Shown here piece after piece: positions 27,416 to 35,722 of a DNA stretch of 64,000 bases (the first letter of the stretch is position 1; the number at the start of each line of letters is the position of its first letter). A program made the translations under genes and the position numbers. Below the pieces are notes generated by a model, which worked only from the letters and a program-made list of their open reading frames with translations, was not told the origin of the DNA and did no database searches. The stretch comes from Enterococcus sp. BWB1-3 (GTDB lineage: Bacteria; Bacillota; Bacilli; Lactobacillales; Enterococcaceae), in contig NZ_JADOEP010000001.1 of assembly GCF_016745275.1 (NCBI RefSeq), positions 186,001 to 250,000 of the forward strand. The letters are read 5' to 3'.

Positions 27416-27639
27416 TTATCGGGAAAAATGATTGTGGTCGGCGTCTGACTGGTTGAGCTTGAAACGGCAACATCTTCTGGAGGAACGGTCATTGTAGTTG
27501 AAATGGCAGATAAGATTGCGTCTGACTTTGACTTGACAAAAAAATTACTGTTACGGAACATCTGTTTCGTACGGGGATTCAAATAATGACAGAAACTATG
27601 TGCCTGGAAATTATAGATAAAGGAAACCTGGAGGAATAG
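27342..27639 (+). pseudogene. Remnant of an enoate-reductase-type FAD/NADH oxidoreductase
   Basis: The forward translation gives SYAEILMGMQQLSGKMIVVG, a stop, then TVIVVEMADKIASDFDLTKK and, after a frameshift, QIMTETMCLEIIDKG. This is the C-terminal NAD(P)-binding Rossmann part (G-x-x-G/V-x-x-E motif) of FadH-type 2-enoate reductases. An in-frame stop, a frameshift and loss of the N-terminal half show that it is dead. Confidence 0.6.
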
Positions 27640-27681
27640 AGTCAGAGAGCGGTAAAATAGAATGGTTTATATAAGTTTTCG

Positions 27682-27710
27682 TTGACTGTGATTCCTGTTT
27701 TTGGTATGAT
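27682..27710 (+). promoter_or_regulatory. SigmaA promoter of rplU-prp-rpmA
   Basis: TTGACT, a 17-base spacer and TATGAT, with a predicted start near 27717, about 110 bases upstream of rplU. Confidence 0.8.
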
Positions 27711-27716
27711 GTTAAT

Positions 27717-27827
27717 GTTGTAATTGTGGTCTTCACAGCTACAACCGCTCTGAACAAGTTTTTAAGCACAACAATCTGTCACTTGGGATGGCGAGTCTAA
27801 GTCTAAACGAAGGAGGTGCTGTATAGC
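27717..27827 (+). promoter_or_regulatory. rplU leader, possible L21 ribosomal-protein leader
   Basis: The 110-base untranslated leader before rplU contains CGAGTCTAAGTCTAAACGAA just ahead of the GGAGGTG site. Firmicutes carry an autoregulatory L21 leader RNA here. I recognise the position and the motif flavour but have not folded it. Confidence 0.4.
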
Positions 27828-28136
27828 ATGTACGCAATTATTAAAACTGGTGGTAAACAAGTAAAAGTTGAAGTTGGTCAAGCAATCTATGTTGAAAAAC
27901 TGAATGTAGAAGCTGGAGAAAAAATTGTTTTTGATGAAGTAATCTTAGTTGGTGGCGAATCAACAAAGGTTGGCGCTCCAACAGTTGCAGGTGCAACTGT
28001 TGAAGGAACTGTTGAAAAACACGGCAAACAAAAGAAAGTGGTAACTTTCAAATACAAGCCTAAAAAACATTCTCATCGTAAACAAGGTCATCGTCAACCT
28101 TATACAAAAGTAGTTATCGATGCAATCAATGCTTAA
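27828..28136 (+). CDS. rplU: 50S ribosomal protein L21
   Basis: A 102-residue ribosomal protein, starting [18 protein letters not shown], with the C-terminal basic [19 protein letters not shown] that contacts 23S rRNA. The start at 27828 follows AGGAGGTG. First gene of the rplU-prp-rpmA operon. Confidence 0.98.
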   Translation: MYAIIKTGGKQVKVEVGQAIYVEKLNVEAGEKIVFDEVILVGGESTKVGAPTVAGATVEGTVEKHGKQKKVVTFKYKPKKHSHRKQGHRQPYTKVVIDAINA

Positions 28137-28167
28137 TTCCTCATTAATAGGAAGGAAGGCGTAACTT

Positions 28168-28506
28168 ATGATTAAAGGTTCTTTCAAACGGAATGAAACA
28201 GGAATGATTGTTTCATTTGAATTAAGCGGACATGCTTCGGCAGCAGAGTATGGTGAGGATATCATCTGTGCAGCTGTTTCAGCTTTAACAATTAATACGG
28301 TCAATGGAATTGAAGCATTAGCTGGATTTCAGCCGATTGTTGATATTGATGAAGTTGAAGAAGGATACATGTACGTTGAAACAGTTTTTGATGTGAACCA
28401 GGAGCAGACGAATATTTCTCAGATATTATTGGAAAACCTGTTGCTTGGTCTTCAGGGGATTCAGGAAGAGTATTCTGATTTTGTTCAAATTATTACTGAA
28501 AATTAG
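28168..28506 (+). CDS. prp: Ribosomal-processing cysteine protease Prp
   Basis: A 112-residue protein of the YsxB/Prp family, with the catalytic His in [21 protein letters not shown] and the catalytic Cys in DIICAAV. Prp removes the N-terminal extension of L27, which the next gene indeed encodes. The gene is always sandwiched between rplU and rpmA in bacteria whose L27 is made with this extension. Confidence 0.95.
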   Translation: MIKGSFKRNETGMIVSFELSGHASAAEYGEDIICAAVSALTINTVNGIEALAGFQPIVDIDEVEEGYMYVETVFDVNQEQTNISQILLENLLLGLQGIQEEYSDFVQIITEN

Positions 28507-28519
28507 GAGGTGCAACCAA

Positions 28520-28804
28520 ATGTTAAAAATGAATTTACAATTTTTTGCCCATAAAAAAGGTGGAGGTTCTACTTCCAACGGACGTGATTCAGAATCTAAG
28601 CGTCTAGGTGCGAAAAGTGCTGATGGTCAAACAGTTACAGGTGGTTCTATTTTATACCGTCAACGCGGTACTAAGATTTATCCAGGTGTAAATGTTGGAA
28701 TCGGTGGAGACGATACATTATTTGCAAAAGTTGATGGAGTTGTACGTTTCGAACGTAAAGGCCGTGACAAAAAGCAAGTATCCGTTTATCCAGTAGCTAA
28801 CTAA
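28520..28804 (+). CDS. rpmA: 50S ribosomal protein L27 (precursor with Prp-cleaved extension)
   Basis: A 94-residue protein. The N-terminus [18 protein letters not shown] contains the Prp recognition site LQFF/AHKKG. Cleavage after FF exposes the AHKKG tail that reaches the peptidyl transferase centre. The start at 28520 follows AGGAGGTG. The 3' end of this gene (PVAN and stop) with its terminator is duplicated at 40533, marking it as the integration site of the island that follows. Confidence 0.97.
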   Translation: MLKMNLQFFAHKKGGGSTSNGRDSESKRLGAKSADGQTVTGGSILYRQRGTKIYPGVNVGIGGDDTLFAKVDGVVRFERKGRDKKQVSVYPVAN

Positions 28805-28960
28805 GCTTTTATTTAATCGGCTAGAATCCTTGTGCGATAAGGGTTCTAGCCTTTTTCTTTTTTATTATTTGGTGATTGAATGCCATTTTGAATGCCATCA
28901 GCTTAGAAATTAGCAAATTTAGCTAGTTTTTCGGCTGTGGCATTTTTTTGTTTACTGCTT
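28790..28960. repeat. Left copy of the rpmA-3'/integrase-tail direct repeat (attL side)
   Basis: From the last codons of rpmA through its terminator and into the 3' tail of the integrase gene, this segment recurs at 40533-40691 with scattered differences and a 12-base indel (GAATGCCA is repeated here only). The identical start is CCAGTAGCTAACTAAGCTTT. It marks the left boundary of the island. Confidence 0.85.
28817..28863 (+). terminator. Terminator of rplU-prp-rpmA
   Basis: The stem GGCTAGAATCCTT with AAGGGTTCTAGCC and TTTTTCTTTTTT follows. The same hairpin, with compensating changes, is present in the right repeat copy. Confidence 0.9.
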
Positions 28961-29695
28961 AAATGAGTGTATATAGAGTTAGTCATTTCCAAACTGGCAT
29001 GGCCTAACCTCTCTTGTGTTTCTTTCATAGGCACGCCAGCCTCATAAAGCATTGAGGCATGAGTATGCCGCCAGCCATGTGTACCGATGTTTGGCAATCC
29101 AACAAACGCCGAAAGTCTGGAAGATCGCTGGTATAATGCTTGACGTTGTGAGTAATTGCCTTGGTAATCTGAAAATATGATGTTTTTGTTTGTGGTATTG
29201 GCTTGAAAGAAAAATTCTTTTTGGCGAAGCTGCCAACGTTTCAGCATCCTACAAGTTTTATCATCAATAGAAATTACTCTAATAAGAAGATTTTGTCTTA
29301 GGAGGTAAGACAGAATAACCATTTTTTGTTAGTGATAATGTTTTATTGATTGTTAGCAATCCTTTTTCAAAATCCATATCTTTCCAAGTTAATGCTAAAG
29401 CTTCTCCACCACGGATACCACTAAATGCTAATAATCTATACATAGTTAAGTCCCACTCCGCAAAATATTTATAGAGTAAATTCTTTTTGTTGACCTGTTT
29501 AACTTTAGTCTCCAAATAAGAAAGAACCTGTTGTACTTCTTCACTGGTATAAAATTTTATTTCCTTTTTCAAGGTACAGACACTGGCAATTTGTACTGTC
29601 AGCGACCATATTATTACTGGTGAAGAAACAACAGCAGAAGAAAGATAAACAAATTTAATGAAATGATTGAAGTGGGTCTGGAAACTGCGACTCAA
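28903..29695 (-). pseudogene. int: Tyrosine-type (phage/ICE) integrase, frameshifted and 5'-truncated
   Basis: Two overlapping minus-strand frames together form the catalytic domain of a tyrosine recombinase. The upstream piece (29695-29279) has FSGIRGGEALALTWKDMDF, with the first catalytic Arg. The downstream piece (29322-28903) has THGWRHTHASMLYEAGV (His and second Arg), GHASLEMT, and the nucleophile Tyr in TNSIYTHLS. A frameshift separates them and the arm-binding N-terminal domain is missing or scrambled, so the gene is inactive. Its 3' end abuts rpmA, the usual place for an integrase beside its attachment site. Confidence 0.85.
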
Positions 29696-29700
29696 AGCTA

Positions 29701-30238
29701 GTTTAAAGAAGAAATTAATGACTAATACACAATTAAGTGTACTTTTTTCAGAGTGCTATTCTACTATATAAATTCTGTTAAATGATTCTGTTCATGAAAA
29801 GTGACCTTTGACCCTAGTATAAGCAAGGGAAATAATACTTACTCTTGTTTATTTAGTAGGATTTGTAATAAAAATGAACATATATTAAAAGAGAGTGTTA
29901 ACTCCGAGAAATAAGGCGAATCATGCGAAAATAGTTTTCCATAGTTAGGAAAATTTTGGAAGCGACGCAAAGATGATTCAGTGGTCTGCGCCGGACTGGG
30001 GGGTGATTGTTCGATGAAGAAATTGCATTTTTTTTATATGTTTATCTGATTTTTCCCTTATTTAGTCTTGTTTTTTTTGAGGATAGATGTCATTATTAAT
30101 GGTGAGTTATTTTTCGTTATTTATAGATGTTATTGTTTACTTTTGGAAAATAAAATTTATTTTTGCATAAATTACTCATTTCAAATCTGTTCTTTTCTCC
30201 TATGATGGACATATCAATTATGTCAGGAGAATGTTGAG
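29701..30238 (+). promoter_or_regulatory. Control region upstream of the comX-like gene
   Basis: About 540 bases without a gene. Near the 3' end is a possible -10, TATGAT (30201-30206), with no good -35 at 17 bases, which suggests an activator-dependent promoter. Two direct repeats ATAGATGT followed by ATT-rich sequence lie at 30083 and 30123, 40 bp apart, and are candidates for response-regulator sites. AGGAGA at 30225-30230 is the ribosome-binding site of the comX-like gene. No integrase N-terminus is recognisable here. Confidence 0.45.
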
Positions 30239-30397
30239 ATGAAAAACTTATGGGAACTTATCCAAGAAATGAATGCAGGAAATAAAATGGAGAGCGATTT
30301 ACAGTTAGCAACAGATATTACTGGTCTTGAATTGGATGAGCTGCAGCAGTTCTGTACTGCAGAGATTACAGCTGATATATATAGCAGTTCTTGGTAA
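30239..30397 (+). CDS. comX: ComX-like pheromone precursor ending in Trp
   Basis: A 52-residue acidic, helical peptide (MKNLWELIQEM... to ...ADIYSSSW) encoded directly in front of a prenyl-transferase, histidine-kinase and response-regulator gene set. It has an AGGAGA site. In Bacillus, ComX precursors are about 55 residues and a Trp near the C-terminus is prenylated before export; here Trp is the very last residue. The Cys-containing middle (ELQQFC-like) and short C-terminal tail fit that pattern, though overall identity to ComX is not obvious. Known loci usually have comQ before comX; here the order is reversed. The stop is 23 bases before the comQ start. Confidence 0.7.
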   Translation: MKNLWELIQEMNAGNKMESDLQLATDITGLELDELQQFCTAEITADIYSSSW

Positions 30398-30420
30398 TTA
30401 TTAAGCAGGAGTTGATTTCT

Positions 30421-31353
30421 TTGAGGGAAAAAAAGGCACTGATAAAGTATTTATATACTGATTTTGAACAGTCACGCTTTTTCAGAGTCTATCAGACTAG
30501 CTTTACTGTCTCTGTTCAGAAAAAGCTGAATAGAATTTTTGAAAAAGATCAGCATAGCTGGGGGAAAATTTACTTATTAGTACGAAGACTAACTAAAGAT
30601 CAATGGTCTGAAAAAGATGTGGCGATAGGGTTCTATGTTGAAGTGCTGAATTTATGTTTTAGTCTATATGATGATTTGATGGATGGGGACAAGAATAGCA
30701 CCCTTGATAAAAAAGCCTATTACCAACTAACAAGACTGTTGTTGGAGTCTTTAGAACTACTTTCTACTTTTGTACCTGGGGAAGCGGTCAACAGTCTGAT
30801 CCAAAAACTGAATACGGCAATTGATGGAGAATGGATTGATGTGGAAAGTCAGCTGACGAATGAGTCTTCTGAACAAGATTATTTTGCAGAGATGTTAACT
30901 AAAACAACATCTGTGTACCAGTATATTTTTAGCTTGGCTAGTGAGCAGGACCCTATTTTTTGTGAGAAGGTTGCTAACAAGCTGGGAATCTCCCGACAGC
31001 TGATTAATGATACCTTAGATTGTGTCAATTCAGAAAAAAGTGATTTGCGAGCAATGAAACCAACCCTTCCGTTAATTATGGCAAATAAGCATAGTCAAGC
31101 AAATGGAGGGTTATTGTTTGAACAGCTAAACGCTTATTCAGCTAGTGGGGGAATGGATATAGGATTAGAGAAGCAACTTCATCTGTCTATCAGAAAAAGC
31201 GGGGCCCTTCAATATTGTTTGATTGTTGCATATAAAGCGCATCAAGAGGCTTACGGGCTGGTAAAAGACCGATTCCACAAAGATAAAGCAAAAGAAACAG
31301 AAAAATTGTTTCGATATTTGGACTGGAGGAAAAAGGATGAGGAACAAAATTAA
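30421..31353 (+). CDS. comQ: ComQ-like prenyl transferase (pheromone-modifying isoprenoid synthase family)
   Basis: A 310-residue member of the trans-isoprenyl diphosphate synthase fold. The first Asp-rich motif is LYDDLMDGD (D-D-x-x-D). The second is weak, INDTLDCVNSEKSD (N-D-x-x-D), as in ComQ proteins and unlike chain-elongating synthases, followed by K-P-T-L-P. I chose TTG at 30421, nine bases after AGGAG; a TTG at 30391 overlaps comX but lacks a site. It would attach a farnesyl or geranyl group to the Trp of the pheromone precursor, using prenyl diphosphate from IspA. It overlaps the kinase gene by 17 bases. Confidence 0.85.
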   Translation: MREKKALIKYLYTDFEQSRFFRVYQTSFTVSVQKKLNRIFEKDQHSWGKIYLLVRRLTKDQWSEKDVAIGFYVEVLNLCFSLYDDLMDGDKNSTLDKKAYYQLTRLLLESLELLSTFVPGEAVNSLIQKLNTAIDGEWIDVESQLTNESSEQDYFAEMLTKTTSVYQYIFSLASEQDPIFCEKVANKLGISRQLINDTLDCVNSEKSDLRAMKPTLPLIMANKHSQANGGLLFEQLNAYSASGGMDIGLEKQLHLSIRKSGALQYCLIVAYKAHQEAYGLVKDRFHKDKAKETEKLFRYLDWRKKDEEQN

Positions 31354-33382
31354 TCCAGTTCGATTTATTCCGATAGGGATTCTATTTTCTTTTATTGTCT
31401 ATTTTATAGAGCGCAGTGATTATTTGGCAGGAATAAAGAGCACTGATGATTTTCAGATGTTCAATTTTCAATTTATTGTGGGGGCATTTTCGATTTTTTT
31501 AGGTTGTCTTGTTTTAATGAAATCACAAGCAACAAAAGTAACAAAGGCTTATTTTTGGCTCACGCTATTGATGGGGGGCATTTTTCAAACCTTAAGTTCT
31601 ACAGATCCTTTGCTCATCTATCTGGAAAGAATTTTTGTAGCACTTTCCCCTTTGGTTTTGTTTCATTTTTTTACAACATTTATAACTATCGATGAACAAC
31701 CAATTGTTAAGAAATTGAGAATCATACTGTTATTATTTTCTGGATTCAGTCTAATCATGTTTTTAATCGATTTCTACATAAATGAAATATACGTTATTGG
31801 GTTAGTGTTGGCCGTTTCATTCAGCATTTATAGCTATTTTAAATTCAAAGGAAAACAGCGCTATCTATCGCAACGTTTTTCCAGATTACTGTTGAAGAGC
31901 GCAATACTTTCTTTTTTTCCTTATACTTTTAGTGTCGTATTTGAAATGCCAGATTTTTCCAATGGACCTGTTGAATTTCTTGTTTTGTTTTTTCCTATAT
32001 TTATCTTGCCAACAACGATTGCCTACATTCTAATCAAAAATAATACATTAATTATTAGTACGAATTATACTCAATTTCTAAAAAAAGTCTTGTTAATCAT
32101 TCTTTTGCTGGCGGCGAATAGTGTGGTGTTGTCTTTCCAAGAGGTTCCTTTTGAGAGGCAGCTGCTGCTTAATGGGTTATTACTGTTGATGCTTTTTGTC
32201 TACCAATATGTTTCTGAGCTGTTTTCGATTCAGGAAATTGAAAAAATAGATAAAATGAATGGAAATCTTGAAGCAGAAAAGCTTAAAATCTTTCATCAGA
32301 TTACGTATGAAGATTATTTTAGCTCTTTAGGGGACTTGGTTACAGAGTTAGTGAATCGAACGGTTGAGACAGATGGTTTGATGATTATCTGGAAGGATCA
32401 AATGACTCATTTTATGTTGAAACAGGAAGGTCTTTTTAAAGATTTTGTATTAAATAAAGAATGGATTAAGACCTTTCAGACGAGTGAGAATATTATTATT
32501 TGGCATAAAAATCCCTATCTTTTTTTTGAACTCTTCTATAACAATCAAGTACAGGGATGGTTAATACTCGGCAAGCAAAATCAGCGCTACCGAGCGAATG
32601 AAGTATCGGCCTTGAAATTATTAAGTGAGACGGTGAGTGAGCTGCTTGGAACCAGTGAGCTGTTAAATCAGGTAACCAGCAAAGTACAAAAGCTGCCTCA
32701 AATTAAATATGATCAATATATTCAACTCAAGATATTATACAGTAATGAACGGATTCAAAAAGATTTTACGCACTATCTGCACGATGATATATTGCAGAAT
32801 CTGCTGGCTATAAAAAATATTGTCTCTACGATGGAAGAGAGTATAGTAAAAGAGTTTATTATTGAAAATGTAGTGGAGTTAAATACTTCGATTCGGGAGA
32901 AAATGTTTGATATTTATCCGTCAATGCTGGTTGATATGTCGTTGCAGGAAAGCCTGGGTATTTATTGTGAAAAGCTGAGAAAGGATCAAAGCCTTAAAAA
33001 TGAAAATATAAAAATAAAGTATGTCTATGAAGAAAGTATCTACATGCCAAAGGAGTATAAATTTACTGTTTTTAGAGCTGTTAAAGAGCTGATGCAAAAT
33101 GCAATGAAGCATGCCGAAGCAAAGGAAATCTTACTGGAAATCAGTCAGTTAGCTGAAACGGTTAAAATTTGTATCACAGATGACGGTGTTGGTTTTAATG
33201 TGAAGGAAAAAATAGAAGAAAACTTCTATACCAATCATATTGGCTTGCTATCAGTAAAGCAGGATATTAATGCGATTAAGGGAGATATACAGATTAGAAG
33301 TAAAAAGAAGAGTGGAACAGCAATTGAAATCATGATTCCAGTTGGAGAAAGGGGTGGAGAATATGAAAATTTTAATGATTGA
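31337..33382 (+). CDS. comP: ComP-like membrane histidine kinase
   Basis: A 681-residue sensor kinase. Residues about 10-300 hold eight or more hydrophobic segments. A GAF-like stretch follows (about 330-450). The HisKA_3 phosphoacceptor region has FTHYLHDDILQNLLAIKNI (His about 482), and a HATPase domain has ELMQNAMKHAEAKEI (N box) and CITDDGVGF (G1 box). The long hydrophobic sensor and HisKA_3 kinase with an LHDD box are the ComP architecture, which senses the prenylated peptide. It overlaps comQ and the regulator gene. Confidence 0.88.
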   Translation: MRNKINPVRFIPIGILFSFIVYFIERSDYLAGIKSTDDFQMFNFQFIVGAFSIFLGCLVLMKSQATKVTKAYFWLTLLMGGIFQTLSSTDPLLIYLERIFVALSPLVLFHFFTTFITIDEQPIVKKLRIILLLFSGFSLIMFLIDFYINEIYVIGLVLAVSFSIYSYFKFKGKQRYLSQRFSRLLLKSAILSFFPYTFSVVFEMPDFSNGPVEFLVLFFPIFILPTTIAYILIKNNTLIISTNYTQFLKKVLLIILLLAANSVVLSFQEVPFERQLLLNGLLLLMLFVYQYVSELFSIQEIEKIDKMNGNLEAEKLKIFHQITYEDYFSSLGDLVTELVNRTVETDGLMIIWKDQMTHFMLKQEGLFKDFVLNKEWIKTFQTSENIIIWHKNPYLFFELFYNNQVQGWLILGKQNQRYRANEVSALKLLSETVSELLGTSELLNQVTSKVQKLPQIKYDQYIQLKILYSNERIQKDFTHYLHDDILQNLLAIKNIVSTMEESIVKEFIIENVVELNTSIREKMFDIYPSMLVDMSLQESLGIYCEKLRKDQSLKNENIKIKYVYEESIYMPKEYKFTVFRAVKELMQNAMKHAEAKEILLEISQLAETVKICITDDGVGFNVKEKIEENFYTNHIGLLSVKQDINAIKGDIQIRSKKKSGTAIEIMIPVGERGGEYENFND

Positions 33383-33956
33383 TGATCATGGCGGGTACGC
33401 AAAGAGTCTACAGTTTTATTTATCCTTTAATCCTAAAATAGAAAAATTTTCGTACTATCTTAACGCAGAGGGCTTATCAGAAACCCTTAAAAAAGAAAAA
33501 CCAGATATTTTACTTTTAGATATTCAGCTAAAGGGAGAGAACGGACTTAAGGTGGGGCAGCGAGTATTAGAGGAGTTTCCTGAACAGAAGATTATTTTTC
33601 ACTCAGGGCACGATTTGTTAGAATACCATAGCCAAGCTATTAATATGGGGGCGAAGGCCTTTATTGATAAAAATAGTGATCCTGAAAAGCTATTTGATGT
33701 TATGAATATAGTGATGGCGGGAAAAACTGTTTTTCCTAAATTTTATACAGATGTAGAGCCGCTGACGGATCGCGAGAAGGAAATTCTGCAGCTGACCGCA
33801 GATGGTTTGAAACAAAAAGAGATTGCAGAGGCTTTATTTTTGAGTGTGCGTACAGTGGCCAATCATATCCAGTCAATCAATGAGAAATTCCATGTCAACT
33901 CCTCCATCTCTGCTGTGGTAAGGGGAATTGAGCTTGGGATTGTAGATAAATTTTGA
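33363..33956 (+). CDS. comA: ComA-like response regulator (NarL/LuxR type)
   Basis: A 197-residue regulator: a receiver domain (about 1-115) with acidic pocket MIDDH and phosphoacceptor Asp53 in LLLDIQLKGENG, and a C-terminal LuxR-type HTH (about 133-195) with LTDREKEILQLTADGLKQKE and LFLSVRTVANHI. I chose the ATG at 33363 after GGTGGAG. Its likely targets are the promoter ahead of its own operon and/or the operon starting at 34295. Confidence 0.9.
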   Translation: MKILMIDDHGGYAKSLQFYLSFNPKIEKFSYYLNAEGLSETLKKEKPDILLLDIQLKGENGLKVGQRVLEEFPEQKIIFHSGHDLLEYHSQAINMGAKAFIDKNSDPEKLFDVMNIVMAGKTVFPKFYTDVEPLTDREKEILQLTADGLKQKEIAEALFLSVRTVANHIQSINEKFHVNSSISAVVRGIELGIVDKF

Positions 33957-33973
33957 ATAATGCATTAAATCAC

Positions 33974-34019
33974 AACAGACAGAAGCTGCTTGAGAAAAGC
34001 AGCTTCTGTCTGTTTTTGT
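33974..34019 (+). terminator. Strong terminator after the comXQPA-like operon
   Basis: A perfect 18-bp stem (ACAGACAGAAGCTGCTT with its complement, short GAGA-type loop) followed by TTTTTG. It separates the sensing operon from the peptide export operon, so the two can be regulated independently. Confidence 0.92.
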
Positions 34020-34059
34020 CTACTTAAAAAGAAGTATTCAACTAGCAATGCTTCTATAG

Positions 34060-34242
34060 TTCCCCCGATTTGGGTAAGGATTTATCGAATGAAAGTAAGG
34101 CAGAATTCGCCTAATTAAGAAACAAAAAAACTTGAAGAGTAACCGAAGCAGGGCATCTTCATTTTTTGAGAAAGCGTGCATTATTTACCTATAAAAGACT
34201 GCATGAACTACTCATACGGAAACAGGGTGTGCTGACTATAAT
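34060..34242 (+). promoter_or_regulatory. Control region of the peptide/exporter operon
   Basis: A consensus -10 TATAAT (34237-34242) has only a poor -35 (ATACGG at 34214), typical of an activator-dependent promoter. Upstream, TTCCCCCGATTTGGGTAA (34060-34077) is an imperfect inverted repeat (TTnCCC-N6-GGGnAA) and a candidate binding site for the LuxR-type regulator. Between them a weak hairpin with T-run (about 34132-34167) may stop read-through. No gene is recognisable from 34020 to 34294. Confidence 0.45.
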
Positions 34243-34294
34243 AAATGTATCAAGTAAACAAAGAATATCAACGACAACGTTAGGAGAGAAAAAT

Positions 34295-34795
34295 ATGAAA
34301 GTAAAGAATAGTAAAAAATTGTCACTTATTATTGGGGTGTTTCTAATGGTTATTGGAATTATTGCCTATTCAATAAATACGCAACTTAAGAAAAATGATG
34401 AGGAATTGTATCAAGCTAAAATAGCTTATCCAGAGATTTATGACTCTATTAATTCACTAAGTTTTCATTCCTTCGAAACAGAAGTGAAGGATGGTGAGCT
34501 GTTGGTTTATATTGGGCGTCCTGATTGTGGAGACTGTAATGAGTTTGAACCGGCTTTTCTTTCAATGGTTGAAGAAAGAAATTTAGAACAAGAGATTAGT
34601 TATCTTAATGTTTCTAAGCTGAGAAAAGATGAGGGGAAATGGGAAGACTTTAAAGAAACCTATGGCGTGATGTACACGCCAACAATTGCATATTTTAAAG
34701 ATGGACAATTAGTTAGCAAGGTTGAATGGACACCGGAAAAAGGAAGTGTTTTATCGGAATTTGAAGCTTGGCTGGATGCGTACACATACAGTTAA
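34295..34795 (+). CDS. Membrane-anchored thioredoxin-like protein (bacteriocin accessory type)
   Basis: A 166-residue protein with one N-terminal membrane segment (SLIIGVFLMVIGIIAYSI) and an extracellular thioredoxin fold. The active site is GRPDCGDCNEF (C-x-x-C) and the cis-Pro loop is YTPTIAYF. It resembles the PedC/Bta accessory proteins that help form disulfides in class IIa and related bacteriocins. First gene of the export operon, with a GGAGAG site. Its likely substrate is the two-Cys peptide encoded seven times at the end of the operon. Upstream in-frame starts have no ribosome-binding site. Confidence 0.85.
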   Translation: MKVKNSKKLSLIIGVFLMVIGIIAYSINTQLKKNDEELYQAKIAYPEIYDSINSLSFHSFETEVKDGELLVYIGRPDCGDCNEFEPAFLSMVEERNLEQEISYLNVSKLRKDEGKWEDFKETYGVMYTPTIAYFKDGQLVSKVEWTPEKGSVLSEFEAWLDAYTYS

Positions 34796-34822
34796 AATGG
34801 TTAAAATACAGGAGGTGGAATA

Positions 34823-35722
34823 ATGAGTAATTTATTACTAAAAACAACAAACTTAACTAAGAAATATAAAAATTTTACAGCATTGGATGAAGTGAATATG
34901 TCCATTTATGAAGGCGATATCTATGGATTTATTGGCAAGAATGGTGCTGGAAAAACAACGCTGATTCGAACGATTACCGGCTTGATTTTTCAGACATCAG
35001 GTAGCTATGACTATCTAAAAAAAGGGATAACAGTTAGTGCAGTTATCGAGGCACCCGCAATATATCCAGATTTGAGTGCTTTTGAAAATTTAAACTATGC
35101 AGCAACTCAGAAAAATGTTAAGGAACCAGATTGTGTGAATAAGACCTTAGATTTTGTTGGTCTAAATACAACAGGAAAAAAGAAGGTTCGAGATTTTTCT
35201 CTAGGGATGCGTCAAAGACTGAGTATCGGAATGGCCATCATAAATAACCCGGATTTACTAATATTGGATGAACCAATCAATGGCTTGGATCCAGCTGGGA
35301 TTATTGAAATGCGAAAAATGATTCAGAGAATTAATAAAGAATTAAAAACAACGATTCTAATCTCAAGTCATATCTTATCTGAGTTGGCAATGGTAGCAAC
35401 TAGATATGGGATTATTCAAGATGGACGGTTGGTAAAAGAGTTTTCCAGCGAAGAGTTAGCAACGGAGCTGACCTGCAAATATATTTTGGATGTATCAGAT
35501 AAGGAAGCTGCACTGCAGCTAATTGAGGAGAAAAATATAAACGTAGTGGGTATGGAAAACAATAAAATTATTTTCCATACGGACAATGAAACACTGAACA
35601 TTTTCTGTGAAAAATTATCTGATCGTCAAATCAGTGTTTATCAGCTTCAACATGTAAAAAAAGAATTGGAAGATGTATTTTTGGAAATTGTAGGAGGAGA
35701 TTATCATGTATCAGTTAATTAA
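34823..35722 (+). CDS. ABC exporter ATPase, BcrA/lantibiotic-immunity type
   Basis: A 299-residue ABC ATPase with Walker A GKNGAGKTTLIRT, signature FSLGMRQRLSIGMAI and Walker B LLILDEPINGLDPAG, followed by the C-terminal regulatory extension usual in BcrA-type ATPases. With the permease encoded by the overlapping next gene it would form a two-component exporter. In bacteriocin loci such pairs protect the producer. GGAGGTGG precedes the start. Confidence 0.9.
   Translation: MSNLLLKTTNLTKKYKNFTALDEVNMSIYEGDIYGFIGKNGAGKTTLIRTITGLIFQTSGSYDYLKKGITVSAVIEAPAIYPDLSAFENLNYAATQKNVKEPDCVNKTLDFVGLNTTGKKKVRDFSLGMRQRLSIGMAIINNPDLLILDEPINGLDPAGIIEMRKMIQRINKELKTTILISSHILSELAMVATRYGIIQDGRLVKEFSSEELATELTCKYILDVSDKEAALQLIEEKNINVVGMENNKIIFHTDNETLNIFCEKLSDRQISVYQLQHVKKELEDVFLEIVGGDYHVSVN

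Noticed and set aside
30421-31353. Ordinary polyprenyl diphosphate synthase
   Set aside because: The second Asp-rich motif is degenerate and the gene is sandwiched between a Trp-ending small peptide and a ComP-like kinase, while a complete farnesyl diphosphate synthase is encoded at 53555. ComQ-type function fits better.
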